This document shows positions 48,527 to 57,101 of a DNA stretch of 64,000 bases, piece by piece. The stretch's first letter is position 1, and each line of letters opens with the position of its first letter. The position numbers and the translations under genes were made by a program. Source of the DNA: Marinilabiliaceae bacterium (GTDB taxonomy: Bacteria > Bacteroidota > Bacteroidia > Bacteroidales > Marinilabiliaceae); the NCBI GenBank assembly GCA_016933045.1, contig JAFGBR010000050.1:417782-481781 (forward strand), written 5' to 3'. The notes beneath the pieces are model-generated. The model ran no database searches. It was not told where the DNA came from and saw only the letters and a list, made by a program, of their open reading frames with translations.

Positions 48527-50749
48527 TTAAGTATTAATATTACCTAACGATAGACTACTCAAAAAAGAACGAACCATTTCAACTGTATCTAATTTATATT
48601 TTGCATTAGTTCGCTTCGATCCCACATGAATTGTAACAGCTTCATCAGGTAAATCGCGAAACATATATTCATCAGTCCAGTCATCACCTAATGCCATAAT
48701 AAAATCATACTTATCGCTACCTAAAAATTGAAGTGATGCACTTCCTTTATTAACGCCACCATTTTTCACCTCAATAACCTTGTTTCCTTCCATTATTTCA
48801 AGGTTTAAATTCCCAACTAAATTGGTTAACTCATCTTTTAATTCATAAGCTCTTTTATCGCCCTGCTCAGGTTCTGCTTTTCGATAATGCCAAACCAGCG
48901 AAAAATTTTTAACTTCAATAAAAGTACCGGGTGTACGATCAACAAAATTTTCAAGAATTGACTTAATATTTGGCATCCATTTATCATTAACCACAAAAGG
49001 CATAATCCATTCTTCATCAATTCGTTTTATCCATACACCATGCTCTGCAATTAAATTAACACGACATGAATCGAACCATTTACCTAATGTTAACCTATCA
49101 CGCCCACTAATAATAGTAACATTATTTTTTGTATCAGAAACTAATCGGTTTATTATGCTCAAAAGGTTTTCATCGGGGAAAGCATCATCAGGATTATTTT
49201 TAAATGAAGTAAGCGTTCCATCATAATCAAGAAAAATAGCTCTTTTTGCAGAATTAAGATAAGAATCTGAAATACTCTTATAAATATTTACATTTATCCT
49301 TTTCACATTAAAATCTTGTTGAATATGTACAACTTTATCGAGTGTTTTAACAAATTCATTAGCCCATTTAAATACATCATACCGCTGTAAACGGTCTTGC
49401 ATTTGTTTCATGCGTAATTGTTGCTCTTTCAAAGGCATTGTAATGGCAGAAAAAATAGCATCTGCTATTTCTTCTTCATTGTTAGGATTTATTATTATAG
49501 CCTCACCCATTTCTTTGGCAACTCCCGCCATTTCGCTTAAAATAATAACACCATCTCCTTTTACACGCGAAGCAATATACTCTTTAGCTACCAAATTCAT
49601 ACCATCTCGAACGGGTGTAATTAATGCTATATCACATTCGCGATATAATTCAACCAAATTATAAAAAGGCATTGACCGGTAAAAATACCATATTGGTGTA
49701 AAATTAATATCGCCATACTGACCATTAATACTACCTACCAATTCGTCGACTTCCTTTTTTAAAAGCTGATAATGATCAACCTGACCCCTGCTTGGAACGG
49801 CCAACATTACCAGGGTTACCTTTTGTCTGAATTCAGGATATTTTTCCAAAAAAGTATTAAAAGCCCTTAATCTATGAGGAATACCTTTAGTATAATCTAA
49901 TCTGTCAATAGATAAAATTAACTTACGATCGGGTAAAAATTTTGCAAATTTATCAAGTTCCAATTGAAAGTCTGACTTATCTTCTTCTTTTGCCATCTCT
50001 AATTTTAAAGATGATTGTTTAAATTTTTCATAATCAATTCCCATTGGAAATGCATCTACCACAATTACTCTGTCTTTTGTATGTATATTATTTAACGATA
50101 TATCATATCCTATCAATCGCCTAATACAACTAAAAAAATGTCGCTCATAATCGTATGTATGAAAACCTATTAAATCAGCTCCTAACATTCCATGCAAAAG
50201 TTCAAGACGCCATGGAATAATACGAAAAACCTCAAATGAAGGAAAAGGTATATGAAGAAAAAAACCAATTGTAACATCAGACATTTTCGATTTGATCATT
50301 TCAGGAACTAACAAAAGTTGGTAGTCATGTATCCAAATTGCATCACCCGGATTTAAATATTTAAGTGCAGTATCGGCAAATTTTTGATTAACTTTTTTAT
50401 AAGCTTCCCATGTTTGATTATTATACTCAACAAATTGTGTAAAATAATGAAACAATGGCCAAATGGTTTTATTACTAAACCCTTCGTAATACAAATTTAT
50501 CTCTTCATTAGTTAAACAAACCGGAATACAATTTTCAGCATTCAACATCGATTCGGCAATAGTTTGTTCTTCTTGTGAACAATTATCAGTTTCCTGACCT
50601 GACCATCCAATCCATTTGCCCGAATACTTTTTATATATTGATTTCATACCGGTAGCTAATCCACCCACACTTGGCTTTAATACAATTTCGTCATTCTCTT
50701 TTTCTATACTAAATGGCAAACGATTAGATAATATATGTATTCGTGACAT
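48527..50749 (-). CDS. Bifunctional trehalose-6-phosphate synthase/phosphatase
   Basis: This 740-residue fusion has OtsA and OtsB activities. Residues 1-470 form a GT20 trehalose-phosphate synthase: SNRLPFSI, GGLATGMKSI, WIHDYQLLLVPEMI, the donor-site SIDRLDYTKGIPHRL, and DGMNLVAKEYIASR. Residues about 490-740 form a HAD phosphatase: FLDYDGTLTSF, ISGRDRLTLGKWF, and ALGDDWTDEYMF. It makes trehalose from UDP- or ADP-glucose and glucose 6-phosphate in one chain. The start is taken at ATG 50749 (MSRIHILSNR); the longer frame adds eight residues without family similarity. It is divergent from a GH15 hydrolase gene with a shared 153-base control region, suggesting coordinated storage and use of trehalose. 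Confidence 0.95.
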   Translation of the reverse strand: MSRIHILSNRLPFSIEKENDEIVLKPSVGGLATGMKSIYKKYSGKWIGWSGQETDNCSQEEQTIAESMLNAENCIPVCLTNEEINLYYEGFSNKTIWPLFHYFTQFVEYNNQTWEAYKKVNQKFADTALKYLNPGDAIWIHDYQLLLVPEMIKSKMSDVTIGFFLHIPFPSFEVFRIIPWRLELLHGMLGADLIGFHTYDYERHFFSCIRRLIGYDISLNNIHTKDRVIVVDAFPMGIDYEKFKQSSLKLEMAKEEDKSDFQLELDKFAKFLPDRKLILSIDRLDYTKGIPHRLRAFNTFLEKYPEFRQKVTLVMLAVPSRGQVDHYQLLKKEVDELVGSINGQYGDINFTPIWYFYRSMPFYNLVELYRECDIALITPVRDGMNLVAKEYIASRVKGDGVIILSEMAGVAKEMGEAIIINPNNEEEIADAIFSAITMPLKEQQLRMKQMQDRLQRYDVFKWANEFVKTLDKVVHIQQDFNVKRINVNIYKSISDSYLNSAKRAIFLDYDGTLTSFKNNPDDAFPDENLLSIINRLVSDTKNNVTIISGRDRLTLGKWFDSCRVNLIAEHGVWIKRIDEEWIMPFVVNDKWMPNIKSILENFVDRTPGTFIEVKNFSLVWHYRKAEPEQGDKRAYELKDELTNLVGNLNLEIMEGNKVIEVKNGGVNKGSASLQFLGSDKYDFIMALGDDWTDEYMFRDLPDEAVTIHVGSKRTNAKYKLDTVEMVRSFLSSLSLGNINT

Positions 50750-50902
50750 AACTTTATATTTATAAATAAACATTTAAAAAACCTTTCATAAAATGATGCA
50801 GTAAATCCATTTTATAAGGTTTATAGCGATATAATACAATTTCAATTTCATAATACATCTTTTTTCTGTATTTTACAAATCTGCACAGTAAAAGCTTAAT
50901 TT

Positions 50903-52708
50903 ATGAGGACTTTAGACTACGGAGTAATTGGTAATTGTAAAAGTGCTGCATTAATTTCAAAAACAGGTAATATTGAATGGTTTTGTTTACCAAAATTTGA
51001 TTCACCTTCGGTTTTTGCCAAAATATTAGATAATGAAATTGGCGGAAGTTTTGAAATTAATGTAATAGGACTAAAAACAAATTATCAACATTACGAATTC
51101 AGAACAAATATTTTAATCACTGGTTTTATATGCGAAACCGGTCAGTTTGAAATACATGATTTTATGCCCAGATATCAAACATCAAATACAAATTATTATG
51201 CACCTCCTGATATTATTAGGTATATTAAAGTTATTTCAGGCACATGCAATATCATTGTTAATTTCAATCCAAAATTAAACTACGCATCATCATCTATTAA
51301 ATATAAAGTAACCGATAAATACATAAAAGCATATACCGTAACGGGCGATTATGACTCAATTTATATGTATACTGATTTACCAAAAGACCTAATAATAAAT
51401 AAAAAACCAATACTAATAGATAAAGACTCATTCTTACTATTAAGTTATAACCAAAAATTATTAAATCAGGATTTAAAACGAACAAATTTAAAACTCCAAC
51501 GCACCAAAGTATATTGGCTTAATTGGGCCGAAAAAACAATTTGCTTTAAAAAATATACCGAAGAAATAATTCGAAGTTCATTAATTTTAAAACTATTAAG
51601 TTATGAAAAAACAGGTGCTATATTAGCAGCTGTTACCACCTCTTTACCCGAAACTATTGGAGAAGTTAGAAATTGGGATTATCGTTTTTGCTGGATAAGG
51701 GATGCATCAATGGTAATAAAAGTAATGGCACAAATTGGGCATCGTCATATTGCCCATAAATACTTGCAATACATTATTTCATTACTACCCGACAAGGGTG
51801 AAAAAATGCAAATAATGTATGGTATTAATGGAGAAAAACGTCTTTCCGAAAAAATACTGGATCATCTGAAAGGTTATGAAAATTCAAAACCTGTTCGCGT
51901 AGGAAATGCTGCATATAACCAAAAACAAAACGATATATTCGGTATTTTAATGGATGTTATTTTTCAACATTTCGAACTTTATTCTACATCACTCGAATTT
52001 AGCGAAGATTTATGGACTATAGTAAGATCGATTGTAAAAACAGTAAAGAAAAACTGGAAAAAACCCGATCGTGGAATATGGGAAATAAGAAGTGAAAACC
52101 GACATTTTACATTCAGCAAAGTACTATGCTGGGTTGCAATTGACAGAGCAATAAAAATTGCAACAATATTAAAACAAACCGATTATATTCAAAACTGGAC
52201 TATATTAAAAGATGAAATAAAAGAAGATATTCTCATCAACGGATGGTCGGAAATAAGACAATCATTTGTGCAATCGTACGGATCTGAAGAGCTTGATTCA
52301 TCAGTATTATTAATGGAAACTTATGGATTTATTTCGGCCGATGATATACGTTTTAAAAAAACTGTTTGGGCAATTCAGGAAGATTTAGAATACGAAGGCC
52401 TATTATTCAGATACAGAAATAAAGATGACTTTGGAAAACCACAATCTGCATTTACTATTTGTTCATTCTGGTTAATTAAATCTCTTTATAAAATTGGGCA
52501 AAAAGAAGAAGCCATTGAAAAATTCAATCAATTATTAAGTTATTCAAATCATTTAGGATTATTTAGTGAAGATTTGGATTTTGTTACCAAAAAATTACTT
52601 GGTAATTTTCCACAAGCATATTCGCATTTAGCTTTAATTGATACAGCTATTACCCTATCGGACGACCAATTGAAAAATGATGAACAATTATTGGCATCAC
52701 TTTTATAA
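50903..52708 (+). CDS. GH15 family glycosidase, trehalase- or glucoamylase-like
   Basis: This 601-residue protein has the trehalase-like N-terminal beta domain (starting YGVIGNCKSAALISKTGNIEWF, LPKFDSPSVFA) and a C-terminal (alpha/alpha)6 barrel. Family landmarks are RNWDYRFCWIRDASM (about residue 254), GIWEIRSENRHFTFSK (catalytic acid Glu, about residue 395) and the late segment LFSEDLDFVTKKLLGNFPQAYSH, split here over 551-574, with the second catalytic Glu. It is cytoplasmic, with no signal peptide. GH15 proteins of this architecture include bacterial trehalases and glucan hydrolases. The divergent neighbour that makes trehalose favours trehalase, but substrate is not decided by sequence reading. 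Its stop codon directly abuts the convergent hemW stop with no spacer. Confidence 0.9.
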   Translation: MRTLDYGVIGNCKSAALISKTGNIEWFCLPKFDSPSVFAKILDNEIGGSFEINVIGLKTNYQHYEFRTNILITGFICETGQFEIHDFMPRYQTSNTNYYAPPDIIRYIKVISGTCNIIVNFNPKLNYASSSIKYKVTDKYIKAYTVTGDYDSIYMYTDLPKDLIINKKPILIDKDSFLLLSYNQKLLNQDLKRTNLKLQRTKVYWLNWAEKTICFKKYTEEIIRSSLILKLLSYEKTGAILAAVTTSLPETIGEVRNWDYRFCWIRDASMVIKVMAQIGHRHIAHKYLQYIISLLPDKGEKMQIMYGINGEKRLSEKILDHLKGYENSKPVRVGNAAYNQKQNDIFGILMDVIFQHFELYSTSLEFSEDLWTIVRSIVKTVKKNWKKPDRGIWEIRSENRHFTFSKVLCWVAIDRAIKIATILKQTDYIQNWTILKDEIKEDILINGWSEIRQSFVQSYGSEELDSSVLLMETYGFISADDIRFKKTVWAIQEDLEYEGLLFRYRNKDDFGKPQSAFTICSFWLIKSLYKIGQKEEAIEKFNQLLSYSNHLGLFSEDLDFVTKKLLGNFPQAYSHLALIDTAITLSDDQLKNDEQLLASLL

Positions 52709-53836
52709 TTACACCAAAAACAATTTCTCAATTATTCCATCAGAAACAAATTTAAATGAAGGTGAAATTTTATAATAATCACCTTCATTTATAATTTTTC
52801 CACTTTTTATTAATTCTTCTATTTGATTAATGAAAAATTGATAATATTTATAATCAATTTTTTTTATGTCATTTACCGATAATCCTTTTGATGTACGTAA
52901 CCCAAGCATCAATAATTCATTATATCTGTCAGTACTACTCAATAGTTCACTTTCAAAAAAACACTCTCCATTAATTATTTTTTTTATATAAACATTAACA
53001 TCCGAAACATTCCATTGTCTAATATCATTATAAAACGAATGAGCTGAAGGTCCCAATCCAATATATGGCTCACCTGTCCAATAATTCGAATTATGAAATG
53101 ATTCATAACCCGGTAAAGCAAAATTTGAAATCTCGTAATGATTAAAATTTTTCAATTGAGTTTTTTCAACAAGCAATTGAAACTGGTCAAGGCTTACATT
53201 ATCATCAATTTCATCTATCAAACCATTTTGTAAGTTATCATAAAACAATGTGCCTTTTTCAAACGTTAAATGATATGCAGATAAATGTTTAATTGGTAAA
53301 TTTAAAATAACATCAAGAGTTTTACCCCACATAACTAAACCTAATCCGGGTAATCCATAAATTAAATCAGCAGTAATATTTTTAAATCCTACTTTATCAG
53401 CTCTTTCAACTGCCAATATACCATCACTTGCAGTATGCCTTCGACCCATCATTTGCAAAGTATTATTATCAATACTTTGAATACCAAAACTTAACCTATT
53501 AACAGGTGTTTCATTAAACAACATTTTTGCATATTCATTTGAAAAATCATCAGGATTACATTCAAATGTAATTTCAACATTTCCAGATATTTTAAAATGA
53601 TTATATAAGCAAGAAAATATTTTATTTAATTCAACAATATTTAACACACTTGGAGTACCTCCACCAAAATAAATTGAATTAATTTCGTTATTATTAAAAA
53701 CATTAAAACGTTTAATTATTTCAATGTTTAAAGCATTCAAAAATTTAGTTTTTAATTCTAAATGAGTACTCTTGTAAAAATCACAATAATTACATCGTTT
53801 TTTACAAAAAGGTACATGAATATAAATACCGGCCAT
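52709..53836 (-). CDS. hemW: HemW, radical SAM heme chaperone
   Basis: This 375-residue radical SAM protein has the cluster motif CKKRCNYCDF (residues 11-20), the HemN-family IYFGGGTPS and SFGIQSIDN, and the C-terminal HemN_C-like domain (MLGLRTSKGLSVNDI). It is shorter than true coproporphyrinogen III dehydrogenase (HemN, about 455) and starts directly with AGIYIHVPFC, the HemW pattern. HemW binds heme and a 4Fe-4S cluster and probably loads heme into respiratory enzymes. A perfect parS site sits nine bases upstream of its start codon, within the predicted 5' leader. It is the most origin-distal gene of the minus-strand run that starts at rpiB, apart from the plus-strand vanZ gene between. 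Confidence 0.93.
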   Translation of the reverse strand: MAGIYIHVPFCKKRCNYCDFYKSTHLELKTKFLNALNIEIIKRFNVFNNNEINSIYFGGGTPSVLNIVELNKIFSCLYNHFKISGNVEITFECNPDDFSNEYAKMLFNETPVNRLSFGIQSIDNNTLQMMGRRHTASDGILAVERADKVGFKNITADLIYGLPGLGLVMWGKTLDVILNLPIKHLSAYHLTFEKGTLFYDNLQNGLIDEIDDNVSLDQFQLLVEKTQLKNFNHYEISNFALPGYESFHNSNYWTGEPYIGLGPSAHSFYNDIRQWNVSDVNVYIKKIINGECFFESELLSSTDRYNELLMLGLRTSKGLSVNDIKKIDYKYYQFFINQIEELIKSGKIINEGDYYKISPSFKFVSDGIIEKLFLV

Positions 53837-53845
53837 TTTTAAAAT

Positions 53846-53861
53846 TGTTTCACGTGAAACA
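53846..53861. other. parS centromere-like site (ParB binding)
   Basis: The 16-base palindrome TGTTTCACGTGAAACA matches the chromosomal ParB/Spo0J binding site consensus without a mismatch. It is in the 81-base gap between hemW and the divergent vanZ-like gene. No second copy was found in the window. parS sites mark the origin-proximal region in most bacteria, and ParB loads here as a CTP-dependent clamp. Confidence 0.93.
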
Positions 53862-53917
53862 CTTGAAAAATCAAGGTTTTTATCAAGTTATTAACAAGTT
53901 TATAAACAAATATATAG

Positions 53918-54343
53918 ATGATATTAACAATTATATGGAATTTTTTTAAAAATTATCATAAAACCATTATAGTGATAATATTAATATCGATAGCTAGTTT
54001 AGCTAATGTAAATAATATAACACCAAACAATATACCATCAATTCCTCATTTCGATAAAATTGTTCATTTTTTAATGTATTCAACATTAACTTTTATTTTT
54101 CTTTGGGAAAATTTTTCACGACACAATTATCATGTAATTACCAATAGAGTATTTTTAATAATAATTTTAATTATTGTTGTTGGAATTACTATGGAATTAT
54201 TACAAAATACTATAACTGATTACCGTAGCGGAAATATAAATGATACAATAGCAAATACATTTGGATTATTAATTGGTTGGATTGGATTTATTATTACTCG
54301 AAAAATATCATTTTTAAAAAATGTAATATTTAAACCACTTTAA
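53918..54343 (+). CDS. VanZ-like small membrane protein
   Basis: This 141-residue protein has four hydrophobic helices. The VanZ-family core is FDKIVHFLMYSTLTFIFLWE at about 45-64, followed by GITMELLQNTITDYRSGNINDTIANTFG with the conserved Glu, Arg/Asp and Asn-D segment, here spanning 89-116. VanZ-domain proteins have been linked to glycopeptide resistance and to cell-envelope lipid or polysaccharide control, but the mechanism is not settled. The gene is divergent from hemW across the parS site and overlaps the 3' end of the Rrf2 gene by four bases on the opposite strand. Confidence 0.85.
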   Translation: MILTIIWNFFKNYHKTIIVIILISIASLANVNNITPNNIPSIPHFDKIVHFLMYSTLTFIFLWENFSRHNYHVITNRVFLIIILIIVVGITMELLQNTITDYRSGNINDTIANTFGLLIGWIGFIITRKISFLKNVIFKPL

Positions 54344-54783
54344 AGATGAATTATATCACCTTTTTCTTTAATATTTGCTACAATTTTACCTATTGTTTCG
54401 GTTTTAAATAACTCATACATTTTTTTTCGAACTTCATAAAATTGACTATGAACTGGACATTCTAACGACTTTTCATGATTTGATTTACAACTATTTAATC
54501 CAATTAAACAATTATTAAAAGCATCTAATCCATCTATTATCTCAACAATATCTAACATTGAAATAAACTCATAATCTTTAATTAAACCAAATCCGCCATT
54601 CGGACCTTTTGTTGATGTTAATAACTTATGCTTCGCTAATGTTTGAAGAATTTTTCCTAAAAAAGGTGTTGGAATATCAAGTTCTTTCGAAATATCTTTT
54701 ATGCCAATTTTTTTTTCATCTGCTTTATTTATAGCTAAATAAATAACAGCTCTTAATGCATATTTGCATGTATTCGAAAGCAT
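54340..54783 (-). CDS. Rrf2-family transcription regulator
   Basis: This 147-residue winged-helix regulator begins LSNTCKYALRAVIYLAIN, the Rrf2 signature. The recognition region is IGIKDISKELDIPTPFLGKILQTLAK and the wing is TSTKGPNGGFGL. Three cysteines lie near the C-terminal half (FNNCLIGLNSCK and ECPVH, at about residues 90, 97 and 107). That is the region where IscR/NsrR-type members bind an Fe-S cluster, so a redox- or NO-responsive cluster is likely. It is 43 bases downstream of the LutB-like gene on the same strand and may regulate it; both depend on Fe-S chemistry. No operator was identified. Confidence 0.9.
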   Translation of the reverse strand: MLSNTCKYALRAVIYLAINKADEKKIGIKDISKELDIPTPFLGKILQTLAKHKLLTSTKGPNGGFGLIKDYEFISMLDIVEIIDGLDAFNNCLIGLNSCKSNHEKSLECPVHSQFYEVRKKMYELFKTETIGKIVANIKEKGDIIHL

Positions 54784-54826
54784 GAATGTTATTTTTTATT
54801 TGAATTATAAATATAAAATTATTTTT

Positions 54827-56203
54827 TTATTTTATTTTTTTCCATTCTTCTCTGAATGATTTTTTTGGTAATTCTGGAATCTCTTTCATATTATCAGTCA
54901 TTTTTTTAAATAATGGTTTTAAAATAAACGATTTAACATTTCCATTCACAAAATCTATTAATTTTGAATTACTTAATACAAAAGTAGAACTACTAGCAAT
55001 AAAATTTTCAATTGATGAAGAATATTTTTTTTCAACACTAATTCTTCTGTTTTCCAATAATAAATTATGAATTGGAATCTTAACAGGACACACTTCACTG
55101 CATTTTCCACATAAAGAACTGGCAAAACTTAAATGCTTAAATTCTTTTATTCCTTTAAAATGAGGAGTTATTAAACTTCCAATAGGTCCACTATAAGTTG
55201 TTGCATAAGTATAACCACCAATATTTTTATATATAGGACAAGCATTTAAACAAGCTCCACAACGAATACATGACAAAGCCTGGTATAATTCTTTTTGGGC
55301 ATACAAATTTGTACGTCCGTTATCGAGTAAAATAACATACATTTTTTCAGGTCCGTCAACTTCATTTTGCTGTTTTGGACCTGAAATTATGCTATTATAA
55401 ACTGTTATTTGTTGTCCTGTACCCAAAGATGATAATAATGGCCAAAAAAGACCTAAATGATTAATTGATGGTATAATTTTTTCAATTCCGGCTATTACTA
55501 TATGAATTTTTGGAAACGACATTGACAGTAATCCATTTCCTTCATTCTCAGTTAATGCTATAGAACCGGTATCAGCAATTAAAAAATTAGCACCTGTAAC
55601 TCCTAATTCTGATGTACAAAATTTTTGTCTCAAATATTCTCTTACAAAAAGAGTCAATTCTTCGGGTGTACTCCCTTCCTTTGTATTAAATTTACGATGA
55701 AATAATGCATCAATGTCTTCTTTCGATTTATGCATTGCCGGTGTAACAATATGATAAGGCTTCTCTCCCTCCAATTGTACAATAAATTCACCTAAATCTG
55801 TTTCATAAGGTTCAACACCAATAGTTTCAAAATATTCATTTAAATCAATTTCTTCAGTAGTCATCGACTTACTTTTAACTACTGAAGAAACATTTTCATT
55901 TTTAACAATTTCTTCAATTTTACTTAAAACTTGTTTAACATCACTTGCCCAAAAAACTTCAGCTCCCCTCGAAGAAATATTTTTTTCAAATTGTTCTAAT
56001 AGCTCAGGTAAATTATTTAAAGTTTCACGCTTAATAAAACCAGCTCTTCTTTTTGCTAATTCCTGATTATTATATCTTTTTTTACCATTGTTAACAGCAA
56101 AATCGTATTTTCCAATATTAAATTTTATTTTTTTTCGATGTACAAGATCAAATACAATATTTGCAGCATCAACTAAAAATTTATTACCTGAATTCGAACC
56201 CAT
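54827..56203 (-). CDS. lutB: LutB/LldF-like iron-sulfur oxidoreductase subunit
   Basis: This 458-residue protein has an N-terminal LUD (DUF162) domain (about 45-280, with DTGSIALTENEGN). The C-terminal half carries two 4Fe-4S motifs, CIRCGACLNACPIY and CGKCSEVCPVKIP. Membrane segments are absent. LutB acts with LutA and LutC in L-lactate oxidation in Bacillus; here neither lutA nor lutC flanks it, so partners must be elsewhere or the role may differ. I place the start at ATG 56203 (MGSNSGNKFLVDAANI), four bases after the rpiB stop. The longer frame from 56257 would overlap rpiB by 50 bases and adds unconserved residues. Confidence 0.88.
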   Translation of the reverse strand: MGSNSGNKFLVDAANIVFDLVHRKKIKFNIGKYDFAVNNGKKRYNNQELAKRRAGFIKRETLNNLPELLEQFEKNISSRGAEVFWASDVKQVLSKIEEIVKNENVSSVVKSKSMTTEEIDLNEYFETIGVEPYETDLGEFIVQLEGEKPYHIVTPAMHKSKEDIDALFHRKFNTKEGSTPEELTLFVREYLRQKFCTSELGVTGANFLIADTGSIALTENEGNGLLSMSFPKIHIVIAGIEKIIPSINHLGLFWPLLSSLGTGQQITVYNSIISGPKQQNEVDGPEKMYVILLDNGRTNLYAQKELYQALSCIRCGACLNACPIYKNIGGYTYATTYSGPIGSLITPHFKGIKEFKHLSFASSLCGKCSEVCPVKIPIHNLLLENRRISVEKKYSSSIENFIASSSTFVLSNSKLIDFVNGNVKSFILKPLFKKMTDNMKEIPELPKKSFREEWKKIK

Positions 56204-56207
56204 AATA

Positions 56208-56642
56208 CTATTTTGTAGGAATTTTTTGAATACGACGTAAATGTCGTCCACCTTCAAATGATGTCTTTATAAAAGAATCAACAATTTCAACAGCTTCATT
56301 ATAAGAAATAAAACGAGCTGGTAAACTACAAATATTAGCATCATTATGTAAACGAGCTAAATATGATATCTCTTTATTCCAACACAATGCAGCCCTAATT
56401 CCCTGATGTTTATTAACAGTCATATTAATACCATTTCCACTTCCACATACAGATATTCCAAAATCACAATTTCCATTTTCAACAGCATCAGCCATTGGAT
56501 GAGCATAATCAGGATAATCACTACTTTCAGAAGAGAATGACCCAAAGTCATCAAAAGTAAAACCCTGCTCCTTAAGATATACTTTTAGCTTTTCTTTTAA
56601 TTCGTAACCTGCATGGTCACTTGATAATGCAACTTTTTTCAC
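56208..56642 (-). CDS. rpiB: Ribose-5-phosphate isomerase B
   Basis: This 144-residue RpiB/LacAB protein is the normal length. It starts KVALSSDHAGYELKEKLKVYL, with DFGSFSSESSDYPDYA and the active-site Cys-containing GISVCGSGNGINMTVNKHQGIRAALCWN. It ends near FEGGRHLRRIQKI with the phosphate-binding His/Arg. It interconverts ribose 5-phosphate and ribulose 5-phosphate in the pentose-phosphate pathway. It is the first gene of the minus-strand run leading away from the 459-base candidate origin gap and is followed by the LutB-like gene after four bases. Confidence 0.95.
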   Translation of the reverse strand: MKKVALSSDHAGYELKEKLKVYLKEQGFTFDDFGSFSSESSDYPDYAHPMADAVENGNCDFGISVCGSGNGINMTVNKHQGIRAALCWNKEISYLARLHNDANICSLPARFISYNEAVEIVDSFIKTSFEGGRHLRRIQKIPTK

Positions 56643-57101
56643 AATATGTTTTTTTTACAAAAATATATATAAACACATCAAAATACGAACTATTACAATC
56701 AATTCAACACAAATTGTTAAAACTATTGTTAAAAAATAGTTAATAGCATATAACAAATAAGGAAAAAAAGATTTGATTTATTTATTAAAAAAAATATAAC
56801 TCATATAGAATAATAACATCAAAATAATAAACCATTTTTTTAAATATGAATTATAAACCTCTAACGAATGTTAAACTAACAAACCAATAGCAATTATTTA
56901 TTAGTTTTACAAACTATTAACTAACTGTTAATAATTTGATAAATGTATTATAAAACAAACACTTAAATATTTCATTATTGTTAATAAGATATTGATATAT
57001 TTTACCTTTATCTTAATATCGTATTTCCAAAACATTTTAAAATATTTTTGCAAACAACATTAACAACCTATCATTATAAATAAATAATTTAAAAATTTTC
57101 T
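56643..57101. other. Candidate chromosome replication origin (oriC)
   Basis: This 459-base, very AT-rich gap lies between divergent rpiB and nadA. It contains two exact copies of TGTTAATAA (56926-56934 and 56979-56987). Each is the reverse complement of TTATTAACA and one base off the relaxed DnaA box TTATNCACA. Further TTGTTAA motifs are at 56714-56720 and 56726-56732, and a perfect TATTAAC/GTTAATA inverted repeat is at 56915-56933. Plus-strand composition changes here: plus-strand genes to the left are A/C-rich, those to the right T/G-rich. By-eye counts are 12 C to 6 G at 53161-53220 and 7 C to 14 G at 59041-59100. A parS site is 2.8 kb away. The dnaA gene itself is not adjacent, which is common in Bacteroidota. 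Confidence 0.6.
57043..57050 (+). promoter_or_regulatory. Bacteroidota-type -7 element upstream of nadA
   Basis: TATTTTTG fits TAnnTTTG exactly and lies 52 bases before the nadA start. No clear TTTG is present 19 bases upstream; the nearest is TTTC at 15 bases. In such AT-rich sequence chance matches are frequent. Confidence 0.35.

Noticed and set aside
56204..56257. Upstream start for the LutB-like protein
   Set aside because: It would overlap rpiB by 50 bases and add residues without family similarity; ATG at 56203 fits better.
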